Shown here piece by piece: positions 38,201 through 52,000 of a stretch of 64,000 nt of DNA. The notes under the pieces are model-generated. The model was not told the DNA's origin. It was given only the letters and a program-made list of their open reading frames with translations, and ran no database searches. Within the stretch, counting starts at the first letter, position 1. The number at the start of each line of letters is the position of its first letter. The position numbers and the translations under genes are program-made. The stretch comes from Strongylocentrotus droebachiensis (Eukaryota > Echinodermata > Echinoidea > Camarodonta > Strongylocentrotidae), in contig JAVYIG010001585.1 of NCBI GenBank assembly GCA_035222895.1, positions 124,001 through 188,000 of the forward strand, written 5' to 3'.

Positions 38201-41200
38201 GTTAACGCCCTTCTCGCTCTCAACAGATGATTTATATAAAGTTAATATAAGATCTTTCATTCCATTGCAATTGATGAAAACTTCCAAAGTGTCACAGATA
38301 GTTCTCTACTCCTGGAGCTGTAAATTCAGAGTCGGAACTTGAAATTACTCCCGAGGACATAGGCCCCCTTATGAAATTCAAATGCAAACATGAAACCTAA
38401 GCGATTCAGTGACACCGCCTTTAAACTTTGACAAAATGGGGTTTATAACCTGGGGCAGCTAGGAGGGTTAGCTGGGGTAGGGGTGCGTTCAAGCGATTTT
38501 TTAAAGCTAGAATCACAAATCAAAACGCTGTTAAAAATAAAATACACGGTTACTGCGGGAGAGCGTGCAAGCGATTTTTCATCAGCGCTGATTCTCGCTC
38601 AATTCAAGCCCAGCCACTGCTTATCACACTGTTCAGTTTGACCCAGAAAGTATAGGTCAACTTTGCCGCATGCTTTCTGAATTTGTTTATCGTCAACTGT
38701 CGGCCAAACTGGAAGCAGGCCACGATAATGACGTTATAGAATCATGATTGAGATCTCCGTTCGTTAAAACGATTTTTAGCGACCGTGATTCTGCAGAATC
38801 ATGATACAAAACGCATCCTTTCCAGCGTTTGATTTTGCATTTTTAAACACGTTTATTTTTACGACCGAAAAAAAGGTCGCTTGAAATCGCTTGAACATAG
38901 CCGTGTCTTAAACTAAACGTCTTTGAAAACCATGTTTCTAGGGTGAAAAGTGTAGATTGAACGCACCCTAGGTAACTCAAGGGCTGAAGGGTGAGGGAGG
39001 ATTGGCAATCGTATTGGAAACATCTGTCAAATGTATTGACTTTGATTGGAACGCTCCTCCGCCACCCCAAATATGATTGATCGTCATCCCAAAAATGTGT
39101 GTTGGCAAAGCAAAGAAGTGACAGGATGGCCGGCGTCCTACAAAAGCCCAAATTATGATCAAAATATAAACATCTTTCTTTGTGTCAATCACTTTCAACA
39201 ATTGTTGCATTGTCAGATGTCATAGGTCAGAGGTCAGAGATGGTGTAAGTTTTTAAACTGTTTGAAATATAAAGGGTCTTAAAGGCTCTTGAATTTCTGG
39301 AAATGTTGGAAAAGTACGAAACGTCAGGTGAAAGGAAATGAATGTCGTTGTTGAAAGTGAAGGGGTAGTATGGGAAAGTCATTGTTTCGTCACTATAGTA
39401 AACTCTGAAAATAATGAAATTTCATTGCGGCTTGTAGAAGTTTGGAAAAGTTAGGGATTGTATGGGTATTGCAGTATTGTTCCCTAAAAGTCTTTAACGG
39501 ATATTCCATCTTTGCTTTGCCTCAAAAGGATGCAAAGCTTTAAAGTGCAGATTTTTATGGTGTCTTTGAAAATGTGTAACAATAAAGATAACGATTAAAA
39601 AAAAATTGATGTTGAAAAAAGTGTGATATGCAGGTATGAAAGAGGGATAGCATGATCATTTTAGAATTTTAGATGCCACCAGAAAGTTTCTTTTCAGACA
39701 TAGTCGAGTAATATTTCAGTGTTGCATGTGGGCTATTTAAAAGTCAGGGATTGTAGGGGAATTTCAGTGTTGCTTGTCGACAGTGTAATGTTCGGGATTG
39801 TATAAGAATTTGTTGTTGCATGCGAAAATTGAATTGCTAGATAAAGTAATGAAATTCTTTTGTTCTTCTGGAAGATCTTGAAATATGTTTTTTTCATGTT
39901 GCATACATGGAAATTTGGAAGATTTTTTGTTTTTTGAAAATCGTTTTCTCCTTTAAAGTTTAAAAGTAAGTGGATTACTTACTGCTTCAAGTGAACGCTA
40001 CAAAGTCCAGAATAGTAAAAAAACAAAAAAACATCATTATTGCATGTTCAGAGTTGGGATATCATGGATAATGATATGTTTGGATGTTAATTCTAGCAAG
40101 TTTAAAAGTATTTTGGAAATGAAGATATCATGGCCAGCACTAAAATTTCATTGTAAAATATAGGGCCCAAATTTATAATTACATTAATGTTAAAGAGAGA
40201 AGTTAGTATCGTGTCAGTGATGATTTTCTTCATTATAGCAAACGAACGAAGTCATCATGGCTAAAAATGATAATCAACTGATATTTAATACAAATGTTAA
40301 TGAGGCTGTGCAAATACCTGTTAATAAATGTCAGATACAGTTAGATATTGCTTGGGGACTCTCCTGGGATGATTTATTTCTGCTTTACAGATCAGTGAAG
40401 CAATGGACATGTTGACAGGACCTTCACACGGACCAGTGAAGTTGTGAAATCAATATTTTCTTTTATCATGATAATAAATGAACAGGTCTAGATGTAAATT
40501 AGCATTATTACTTTTGCAATACATAAGGACATGTTTGCAATGAGGTCATTGTGCTCTTTCAAAACATTTATTTTTTGCACTGAAGTAAAGGCACTTATTA
40601 CTCTTTATACACCATGATTCAAATTCTGCACTGCAAACTTGTTTATATTATATAGTACATGGACATTTTGTGTGACAAAAGTTGATTTTGGCAGTTCCCT
40701 GTTTGTCCCATTTGTCAACCCAAGCCAGTAAGGAGTTAATATTGTTCTCTAGTTTTGATTTGATTTGTTTAATTTGTTCTCCCCAGGGACTTCATTGAGC
40801 TGGTAGTGAGTCCAGACAGGGGGATCTTCATGAACAACCTGCACTTCTTTGCCAGCACCTGCATCATACCGGATGAATCCTACCTGGCTTCCATGCTTAA
40901 GATATCACCTTTCAGGTATGTAGAAACCGCTCCCATCATATTTCATCTCAGCCCTTCTTCGATCTTTCCCTTCTCCTCCTTTTCCCCCTCTCCCATTCCC
41001 TTTTCCCCTCTCCGTCTCTGTCCCCAACTCATGATGCATTTTTTGCTAGTACCTGCATTACATCATATCGGATAATTCTTACCTAGCTTCTGTGCTGAAG
41101 ATGCTAAAATATTACTTTTTAAGGTATATTTTCTTCTTTCTGATGAGCAACTGCAAGCTACCAGCTGATCATTCTGTTGTACTCTTTAGAATACCTCCTC

Positions 41201-41212
41201 CTCCTCCTCCTC

Positions 41213-41278
<66 letters not shown>

Positions 41279-42813
41279 GACCACTTGATGCATTTCTTTG
41301 TCATACCTCCAATCATAACACTTGAATCTTAAATTTTCCAAAATGGGTTTGGAGTCAGGTGTTGAGTCGGTTTGGCAGTGTTAGTACATAGTGGGGTTGG
41401 GGGGGGGGGGCATTTTTTGTGTGATTTTGTGAAAATCAGAACCCCAAACTCACCTATAAGAAAAAATAATATGTTTTTGAAGTGTGATAGTCACGTTTTG
41501 TTTCCAATCTTTTCTCTCTACACCTAGACAACTGTCATTTGTACTGATAATGACTAGACAGTTCATAATACCCCATATAGACAAACATTTATATCTGTCT
41601 GGGTGGTCTCACATTTGCTCATCATGGTTTCTTTCAGCTAACTTTGGCAATGATGAGGTAAACCAATTCTGAAAACTTAATGTGGCAAAATAAAATGACA
41701 TATTATGGGTATGGTGCTTCACGTTTCCGTTTCTTGTAGTACACAGAAAGTCACAGAAATTTGACTATTTTGGTGTGTTTACAAGTTACTTTTTTTTCCA
41801 TCCACTTTTATATCATTCATACAAACAACTATTTTTGGGGCAGTTTACCCTATCCTGTGGGCCATATTGATAATTGTGATGATTTATAATTTTTCCTGAC
41901 TGTTTGAAAAACAAAAATTGTGTAGATGCTTGTAGAGATAGCTATGGAACCTTTTGCAACCTTAAACTTTTATGAATCTACGGGAGCCATTTTACCAGCA
42001 AGACCCTTTTGCGAATAGCAAAAATTGAGTGCTGCAATACAAATATTTTGCTGGATAAAATAATTGTGAATCTGGGGCATGTTTATCAATAACAAATGCT
42101 AAATTGCTATGACTAATTTGCTCTCAGCCACGATATCTGTAGCTTATAATAGTTATTGTAACTCGTTATTGATAACTTTTATAAAACAGGGCCCTAGCTC
42201 GTTTGCAAAACAATCTGGTGTTACAGCTACGCTCAGCTTTGAGGCGCATGTCTAGTAATATACAATGTTACTGCAGTGCATACAGTATTACTCTAGACGT
42301 CTAGCAATTTCATTTCAAGACATAGGATATGAAAATTCAAATTGGAGGAAATGGATAATGCCTCATGTCTGTACTTTGAGATGATTATAAAAGAGTCATT
42401 TGATGAGTAATGTGATAATGCCAGTAGAATTTGATATTCATTTTGGTATTGAGAGTGGGATGAGGATTGTATTTCTTGTGAAACTTGGTCGTCACTTCTT
42501 GTGGTATGCCACTCTCTCTGTCCACCTGACTCTCTTCCTTTCAGTCTCTTTCTTTATCTCTCTCTCTTTTTCTCTTTCTCTCTTACTCTTTCTCTCTTTC
42601 TCTTTCTCTCTTTCTCTTTCTCTCTCTTGATTTCCACTATCTTTCATCCGTTCTCTTTCTTTACCTCTCACTCCCCCTCTCTATCTCTTACTCTCTTTTG
42701 ACCATCTTCCATTCATTCTCTCTTTTGTTATCTCTCTCCCTCTCTCTCTCTCTCTCTCCCTCTCTCTCTCTCTCTCTCCCTTCCCCTTTTCCTTCTGGCA
42801 TTTTGCTCACTCT

Positions 42814-42853
<40 letters not shown>

Positions 42854-45800
42854 TCTCTCTTCCTGACTCTCTGTCTCATCGTTCCTTTCTTCTTGATATA
42901 GCTTCTGTGCATTATTTATCTTAACTCTCTTTTATATTCTAGCAACTTGACAAAAATACACTTGCTCAAAACAAATCCATGCCGGAAAGACACGGATACT
43001 TCTCTGTTTCCTAGAGGCATCTCCAATTTATCACAGCCGCATCTCGCCATCTTACAAAGAATTAGAGCAGTCCTCTGTCAGTGTAGTAAATATTAAAAGA
43101 GAAATTAGACTTCGCATATTCAATATTTTATATATTTATCCAGGGATTTGCCAGAGATTTTTTTATTTCCCTTTCCTTGATGCTGCTTTTTTGTCTCCTC
43201 CTGGCACAAAGCTTCAGAAGATTTCACCCAGGATGGGCTGAGGGGGTCGGGTCTAGCTTTTGTCTTGTAATCTTATCCCTGAAATAAATCTAGATATAGT
43301 GGGGCATTCACATTTAATAGAGCAAATAGACTGGTTCACTTAAACATATCCAAAGTTATGGATGTTTTTCATCCTGGGGACCTATAGTAACAAGTTATTC
43401 CATTAACCTGTTATTAATGAATGGACTACATTACTCAAAATCCAGTCTGCATTATGTATTACTTGTTGCTACATGTATGTCGGGCAATTCTCGGGTAAGC
43501 TTTCAGGTTGTCAAGAACAACCTTTATTTAAAAAGTATGCATAAAATTGCAATATGTTAGTGAACCGGTCCATTCATACAAAATGTGTTTAAATAAACAC
43601 TGTATATATAGAATCATGGCATAGTGGAAGGGGCATATATACAGTACTCATAGGATGAGAATATTGTATGAAGGAAACATTGTATTAAAAAAAAACACAG
43701 TTTAGGAGGTCAGCTTCTGCCATGGGCTGTTTGAGGGTATAAAATCACTGGCGTTAATTTAGAACTGACGAATCCATACTGTAATATATTTGACGAATTC
43801 GCCAACAGAATAATGCTGGCTCTGGTCATATCAGCACACAATTCACCCATTGCCGACTGGAACCGTGCAGTGCCTGTGTTGAGTTGATTGGCATTAGAAA
43901 AATAAGCAGTCAACAGGGTAAAAGCCCCTTTCAGTTGTACACACGTTTTCCTTTTGATAAGTTTTCAGCATTGGCAATGGACTAGTCATCAAGTTTTCAT
44001 TCAAAATGAGATGAAGATTGATGAATATTTTTGTTGTTATATGATGTGTAGACTATGAACATTACTATTTATCCATTAGCTATAGGTTATGGTTTTTCTT
44101 TGCTTCACCATGCATCATGCTATTCTTAATGAGGTGAGGATCTTGTGGGAGAGCTAGGTCAGATATATATACTCCCTCGTTGTTGAAAGTACATTAATAA
44201 TGATGACAATAACAGGATTCTGGACTGGACACTTATTTCCTAAAATAGAATGAATAGGATATATTGATGACAGGATGACAGGAAAGGGATGGGGACAAAG
44301 AGGGGGTTTGTCAGAATATTGTGATTTGATGCCATAAAATGAAATTTATATATCCTCAATTCACCAGACATTTTTTCAATATATCTCACGCTGAAACTCA
44401 TATTAAGATTGTTAGTTGGCCAATTAATTAATGGATAATGTAGTCATACGACACTTGCTCCTGCTACAATTGTTCGGTATCAATTTTCTACACTAACTGT
44501 TAACTTCAATCCTGGACCCAACACTATACCTATTACCATAATCCTAACATTTACCCTCACCCTATTAAACCCAGTTACAACACTAAACCTAACACCCAAT
44601 TAGTTGGATTGCAGCTTACAGTAAAGAAAGGGTTAATGTGAGAACATACTCTGCACCAAACCTGTGTAAAAATAGTATTCTGTTTTCAGGGGGCTCTTTT
44701 AGGAAATGTTGTAAAATTGTGATTTTCTTACAGCAATGTTTTTTTTTTTTTTTTTTTTAACTAGAGCTCCTTGTCAGTTTACAAGAGATCTTATGGAGGT
44801 TTTGAGAGAGTTAAATCAATCACTGCTTCCATCTATGTTTTTACACTGTGCCGATTAAACAAAACGCACACACACACACACCTTGTATTAAGGCACTTGC
44901 AAGAAAAATTAAGAAGGTTTATTAACATTTGGGCAAAGTTGCAGTAAAATGGTTTTGCTTACCTAATGCAGCATGATCATAATGTAATAAGGTGGAGAAA
45001 GAAGGTATTGTTGGTTCTCAGAGCTGAGAATAAGCAAACAAAAATCATTACTAATTGATTTGTGCTTCTTCCGTCGCTGGCTGTTTTTTTCTTCTCTATG
45101 CAGTTGGTTACTTGTATTTTGTAGCTGTTTTCTTGTTTTACGTAGAATTTGAATCTTTAAGAATCCTGAGGTCTTTGCAAAATAGTAATAGTATCATGAA
45201 GAATATAAAATCATGCTTATTCAGGAGGATGGTTTATTGCTAAAGATACTTGTCTGATTAATTGCTGACAAGACAAAGAGCACAATGTTTAAGTTATTCA
45301 TACAACTTTTATGTCCTCTCCTGAATACTTTACAATTCCTCTTTTCTCTTGTAATGTCTCAACTCAATTAAAGTCAGCAGCAAACCTTTCCCATAATGTC
45401 AGCTCCCTCCTTATGGAATCTCGGTACTTCTTATTTCCTCTTCAGAAAGGAAAGAATCAGAGCCTTGCAGTGGGTTGAGGATTTTTCTTTTTTGGTTTTG
45501 TAAATGACTTTCATAAATGACCTACCTTTTTACCACTTCTTCTCTAAAACTTTATTTCCTGCCTCCTTTTATCCTTCACCAAAATCCTCATCGGCTTATA
45601 CTGTATCCATAATTTTTCCATTACTCTTGCTGTATATGTCAGAAAATCTTATTAAATTCTTAAGAGGTAGCTAGCATCTCTCTATCACCCTATTTCATCA
45701 TGAGTAATGCATCATCTAATTCTTGAATCTTTCAGAAACACCTATATCCATGGCAACCTGCATCATCTGAAGCAGTTTGCGCGGAAGGATGACAGAGGCT

Positions 45801-46059
45801 TTTGCCGGCACACCGAAGACATCGACTTTTGTGGACAGGTAAGCTTCTTATCTTATTAAAAGTTATGAATATATGATATGATTATTGGGGAGAGGGAGAT
45901 AACAGGAGAGGGAAGAGAGGGGGAAAAGAGGGGGAGAGAGAGAGAGAGAGAGAAAGAGATAGATAAGAGATGTGTAGAGAAGAGGAGGAGAAAAGGAGAT
46001 GGAATAGAGAGGGAAGGGAAAAGATTTATGAGAGTGAGAAGAAAGTGAGGAAAGACAAA

Positions 46060-46093
<34 letters not shown>

Positions 46094-49000
46094 CATTAGT
46101 GGGGAAAAGTTATGTCTTTGAAGTACTCTCGTAATACTTCATGAAAAATCTTCTATCAAGTGAGAACGTTGAGCGAATCCTATTACCGCTTTTTTTTTCT
46201 TGTTGAACTTTTTTTCTGATTCTCTATCTCTCTGCCACTTTTTTTCCATCTATCTTATCATACCTTTAACCCCCCCCCCCCCCTCTCTCTCCACCCTTCT
46301 CTCTCTCTCTCTCCCCCCCTTAACCCCCTTCTCTCCCATTTCTCCCAAACATGCTTTCTTCTTCTATCATTTTTTTGTATCGTAATATTTCTTTGCCCAT
46401 TCTCTCATATATTTATTTTCTCCCCCTGATTCTCTTTGTCTCAAATCCCTCTTGCTTTCCATCTTTATGGATGCAAAGATATATTTGACTTTCATTCCCC
46501 TGACTATACATGTATATGTATGACATTCATAGGACTGTCATTTTTTATTATATCAGATTAAGCTTGTCTATGTCATATCACAGATAATTGCAGGATTATT
46601 AGTATATATTAAAATAGATGCCTGTTCTTCTACGATATAATGCTCTGCTTATTACATCTTCATTTTTTATCTGTTTCTGCCGTCTCCTCCTCTCTCCTCC
46701 CCTCCCCTCCTCTCTCCTCCCCCTCCCATCTCCCCTCTCCTCCCCCTCCCATCTCCCCTATCCTCCCCCTCCCATCTCCCCTCTCCTTCCTAAAGATGAT
46801 TCAAGCCACTTTAATTTGGGTAGCTATCAGCCAATGCCAAGTAAACAAATTTTCTAAATTCAAGTGTTGTATTGAGTACTAGCCAAAATACTAATATGAA
46901 TTAACTATGTTTTTGTTTGTTTCCTGTCAAATGTTTTTGTTTGTTTCCTGTCAAATGTTTTTTACGGGATTTCAAGGAAATCATACTTTGGACTTTGTCT
47001 GTATAGAAACGGATGATTGCTGTATTTCTTAATTAGAGAAATACTGTACTAGAAGCGCAAACTCAAAATCCCCTAAAGGGTCATCTTGGGTCATAGCAGT
47101 ATGGTCCCGTAACTTGCTGCTTACCTGGCTGCGCTTTTGGTTCTCTCATCGAGTCCTCTAAATAAGATGGTAGTAGGATAATGTCAGTGTCTTGTAACAA
47201 ACAGATAAGCAACTTGAAGATGCATAGTAGTGAGTTCTCATGGAGCACCATTCGGTCGTTTACCACAGGTGTTGTCAAACACCAGGATTAACATTCAGTT
47301 TTACCCAAGACTCTCTGAGAGACTAGGGCGTATTTCTTGATGGGACTACCATACACGTTTGCTGTGTGAGAGTCCTCTATACCCAATTGTGGTATTTCCA
47401 CCAAGACTGGTGTCAGCAAATTATGACCTATACTGCACATGAAAAGTGACGACCATCTCCCTTTAAATCAAACTTGTGTCGTAAGGAGACACCACCACAC
47501 CAGAAATGGAGTATAATGTACTGTACACTTAATAGCCCTTCTCTCGTGAAGGATGTATCTGATAACGATACTTCCCATTACACCCATTTACAATACCTGT
47601 GCATGATACAAGAGTGAGGGGCCAATTAAGGTGAACACGTGACGTGTATGTATGCTTTAGCAAGTATGAATATGTATGAATTTTTGTATTTAAAGAAACA
47701 AATAAACATACAAGTGCTTTAATCTACTGGTACTTTGAATGTGTAGTGCAAGGGGGAGTTATAGGATACATATTTATTTATTCTTGTTAATTCTTGTTCA
47801 TGCCCTGCGATGTTTCTTTCTTCTTTTGTATGATTGTATTGGTTTTAGATAATACAATGATAGTATGAAGTCTACAAATACAATCCCCCCCCCCCCAACT
47901 TTTCTTCCCCATTTCTAATACCATGTTGGTATAAATGAGAGCATCACTATTCGAAGAGTCCCTTTGGAACCCTATAAAATTGAGGCATGCATGCGATCAA
48001 TGCTCTCTCACTAATGTATTGTGGTGTGCGTGCATGATTGAGAGGTTTCAAGTACTATTCACGCTATAAAACTGAATGATTAAACTTGATCTTGATGACT
48101 TTTTAAAGGAATGAATGCATATGTATTCAACGCAATGCTGTTGATTTGCGTTTGCTTTAGAATAACAATCATTTTGAGACGACTGAAGACATTGATTATA
48201 TTCAAGTTTAATGTGAAAAAAGCAGATGGTGGATTTTCGAAATACGTGACAAACTGAGAAATACATTTGCCAATCTATATTAACCAGTATTTTAATGAGG
48301 CTAACATTTCACTAGCAAGATCACTTTCCCGTGCAATTAATGGTTGATGAATATTCAAACACAAATAAGTAATATCTTAATAATACAAGCTATAATAAAT
48401 TTGTCTGTAAATTATCGATAGAGCTAATATTTCATCAGCAAGATCAATTTCCCTGCAATGAATAATAAATCATCACACAAGCAAATAGAGTAATAAGTTA
48501 ATAATACAACCCATTATAGATTTGTGTGTAAAGTGATCAATATACCAGGACAGCTGGGCAAAGAAACACTAATTATCAATCATTTCATTTCCCTTTTTTA
48601 GCATTATAAATCATTTTGATTTGCTTCTTTATACAAATTAACTGAAGAGCCAGACGTATGCTAGCAATAATCAATTTTCTCAAGAGACTATAAGCTTGAA
48701 TAGGAATTGTTAACATATTCTGTGTTTTTTATTGATCTGTTTAATAGCACAAAGTAGTTCATGATAACAATTTTGTTCAACAGCATGTTGTGAGGACTCG
48801 GTTGATTTTCAACAATGTATCGTATGCATAGAGCCAGAAGGGTGTTGAAGTCATATACTCTTTTTTTTACACAACTTAATTGATGCCCTTATCACTCTCA
48901 AAAGACACCTTGAATATTCCAAGAATAGTCCTAAATGATCTTAATTCTGTTTGTTTGTTCTGTTACCGGTAATTCGTCTCTTGGGTGGCAGAAGGGCGTT

Positions 49001-52000
49001 AGCTCGAATTTCAGGTAAAAAATGAAACAATATTAAGCAGAAGGGCGTTAGCACTAAATCACCACAAACTTTTATAAAACTGGCTTATTTCCGAGGAAAA
49101 AAAAGTGGCCGTGTTCTACTATAACATCTCTATTAGTCTTTTCAGTTTCAAACCAATTCTCCGGACGGAAAGCAGTTTTAATATAAAACAAATTTTTAAA
49201 TGCGAATAATTTGAAAAGTAGTTTTCGAGTCGCTCGCGCGCTAACGCCCTTCTGCCAGCCGGCTGACAAATTTTTATTTTGGATGGAGAAAAAAATTCTC
49301 GGAGAATACCCAGACTCTTGCTTGTATGTATACAGAGATAAATAAGTATAAGTAATTAACAAGATGATTGGTACTACAAAATCGAAAAATCAGCAACAAA
49401 AACAGACAAACTAAAGCTTTTTGTCTTGCCCCCATCTGAGTAAATAACAAGAAATAGCTGAAATATACTCAGGTCTGGTCTAGACAGAATGGTTTTGCTT
49501 TCCTGCATCTTGTAGGAGGAAATCAGTTAGAAAATTATACCTCTGCTTGGTGTCGTAAACAAAGCCCAGACGATCATGATTCACCAGTACAGGAATCAAT
49601 CTTTTTAGAGATTTCTTATTAAACTAAGCCCTTCAGAAATTATACCACTTGTTGTGTCAGAAACACAGTTTAGAACATCATGATTCCCAACCGCATGAGT
49701 AAAAAATCTCGGAGATTTCTTAAGGCCCTTTTACACTTTCACGGATCGCATCACGGATCATCCCGGATCTTAATCCGGGGTGTTCCGGCGTGCGACACCA
49801 CGATTTCTTCTCGATGCCGGTGTGGATACGTTCCGAACTGGGTGTATACACGGGCAAGTACGGTGTCTCCACGGACAGACAAGGTAGCAACGCGGACCAC
49901 GCCGGAAACGCATACGGAGCTAACACGGATTTCAAGGAAGAGCACGGAGGCTACTGGGTACTTTTACAGTCCTTACACGGAGGTGTACGTTGTCTATTGG
50001 GATATCTCCGGAATGTTGACGGGTGACTTGAGCTTGTAGGCGCTCATTTGATATACGGAATTTCAAACCCGGATGAAACCGGTGTTAATACGGACCTCCC
50101 GGTGTCTACACGGACTGTCCCGGATGTATTCGGCGGCTACACGGAGGTACACGGTGCTTACAGGGAAGAGGACGGATTGTTTCGTCCGTGAACTCCGGGA
50201 TGAAAAATTAAGCAAGCTTAATTTTTTCCCCGGATATGCCGGTACGCCAAGGATCACGCCGGATGCCTCCCCGGTGTATACACGGTAATGCCGTAGATAA
50301 CACGGATGATCCCGGAGCGACGATCCGGGACGATCCGTGATGCGATCCGTGAAAGTGTAAAAGGGCCTTAAAGAAAGTCCCAAAACTTATTTTCATTAAA
50401 ACAATGGCAGCTAGTTACTAGTGTTAAATGTATATTTTCATAAACAAGCAGAAGATGCCTTTGTAGGATACCCCACATAGGACATAGGAGTAGTATGTCC
50501 ACTTGACTTGCGATCGATGGAAGGTTCTTGAGTTTGAATCGCGATGCCTCTCCCTAGACAATATTCTGTTTGCAATCGCCTCTCTCGACCAGAGGTAATG
50601 GGTACCTTGCGGGAAGTCAAATTCCCTGAAACGCACTCGAGGCTATGCACTGCTTGGCTGGAAGCAAAAGTAGTACCGTCAAAGTGCATTGTGGGGTTAT
50701 CCCTTTGTAATTTACGTTATGTATAAAAATAGATTAGTGTAATGGTATAAGAGGAGAGGAAAGGATCAGCTGTGTGGACATGCTTTTCCTTCAGGCACCA
50801 AAGATTGTGCCGTTATCCTTAGTTAACATTCTGAAAAACAATGCTTTGTGTATTAGCAGGGCTCAACACTAATACTAGGTGCCCGTGAAATATAGATGCT
50901 CGTGACATATAGGTGCCGGTGACATATAGGTGCCCATAATTAGTCTAGAACCCCCAAATATTTTTTTTTTCCATGAAGCTCATGCATACAGATTCTAAAA
51001 AGTTAAATCCAATCCCCCTTCCAACTAGTTAGTGTGGAGACCTGGTATAAAGGATAGGCTATCGATCATGAGAGAGTAGAGAAGAGTAGAGAGCACTGGC
51101 AGTGCGGATATTCCCATTAATTTTGAATCTATCATTTAGCGTTAGACCTTCATGAAGCCGATTGATATTTTGGAAATCCAACATTTCCTGTAGCGGCAAT
51201 TGCTCCAAGCCTTATTTCGTCAAAAGTATAGGGTAAAGGTCGGGGTAGCAATTTGAATTTAGGTTGGGTTTAAGGATAGGAATAGGGTAAGTGTTTGGTC
51301 CAGGGTTGAAGTAAAAGGTGCTATTTCCATGCTGTTAGTCTAGGAGATTGAAGCAGTTGTTGCAGGAAGATAGAAGTGGTTGTACAAGTGATGTTTGAAG
51401 CTCCTCTGTAAAACGCTATACAAAGCCATTTAAAGATGAAGTTGAGTTCTGGTCATGCGATTGCATTGCGAAAGAAACGATGTGGAACAGACTAGAAAAG
51501 GTTGATCATCTAGCATACAAGAATTTGTGTGTATTGCAAGGTTCTGGAATCATCAAAATGATAAGATATTTGGCCAAGTCTTGGTAAAGTTACAAACACT
51601 TGCACAGAAAGATGTATATGGGACTACACGAACACGTGGCGTAAAAAGCCGGCCCCCCGATTTTTACGATGTTACATGCATATTTAGACTGTGAAGGCAT
51701 TTGAAGAGCCGTGCTTTTCAGGGAACATGTCTTAACTGATGTTCTTCCACACTTGCATAATAAGAATGAGTAATGCTCACAAATAATTTTTCACCTCTTC
51801 CCAGAACTCAACCTTCTCTTTAAAGAGGAGAGGAGAAGAAGGTTGTGAATGGGGACACTCACTCCCTCTGTACCATTGGGTATCCAATTCCCCCAGCTGA
51901 TCGAAGACGGTGAGTCATGGCGCCCTCACACTTCCTGTCTTGGCCAGGGACGTCAATCGGGCGTGCGTGAAGACAGAGTGAGAGGGGGAAGTCAGGAAAG

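Noticed and set aside
44510-44600. Interstitial telomere repeat
   Set aside because: Phrases like 'aaccctat' occur but no TTAGGG/CCCTAA run is present.
49072-49362. 96-residue minus-strand frame
   Set aside because: Spans the MITE at 48985-49262 and its flank; chance frame.
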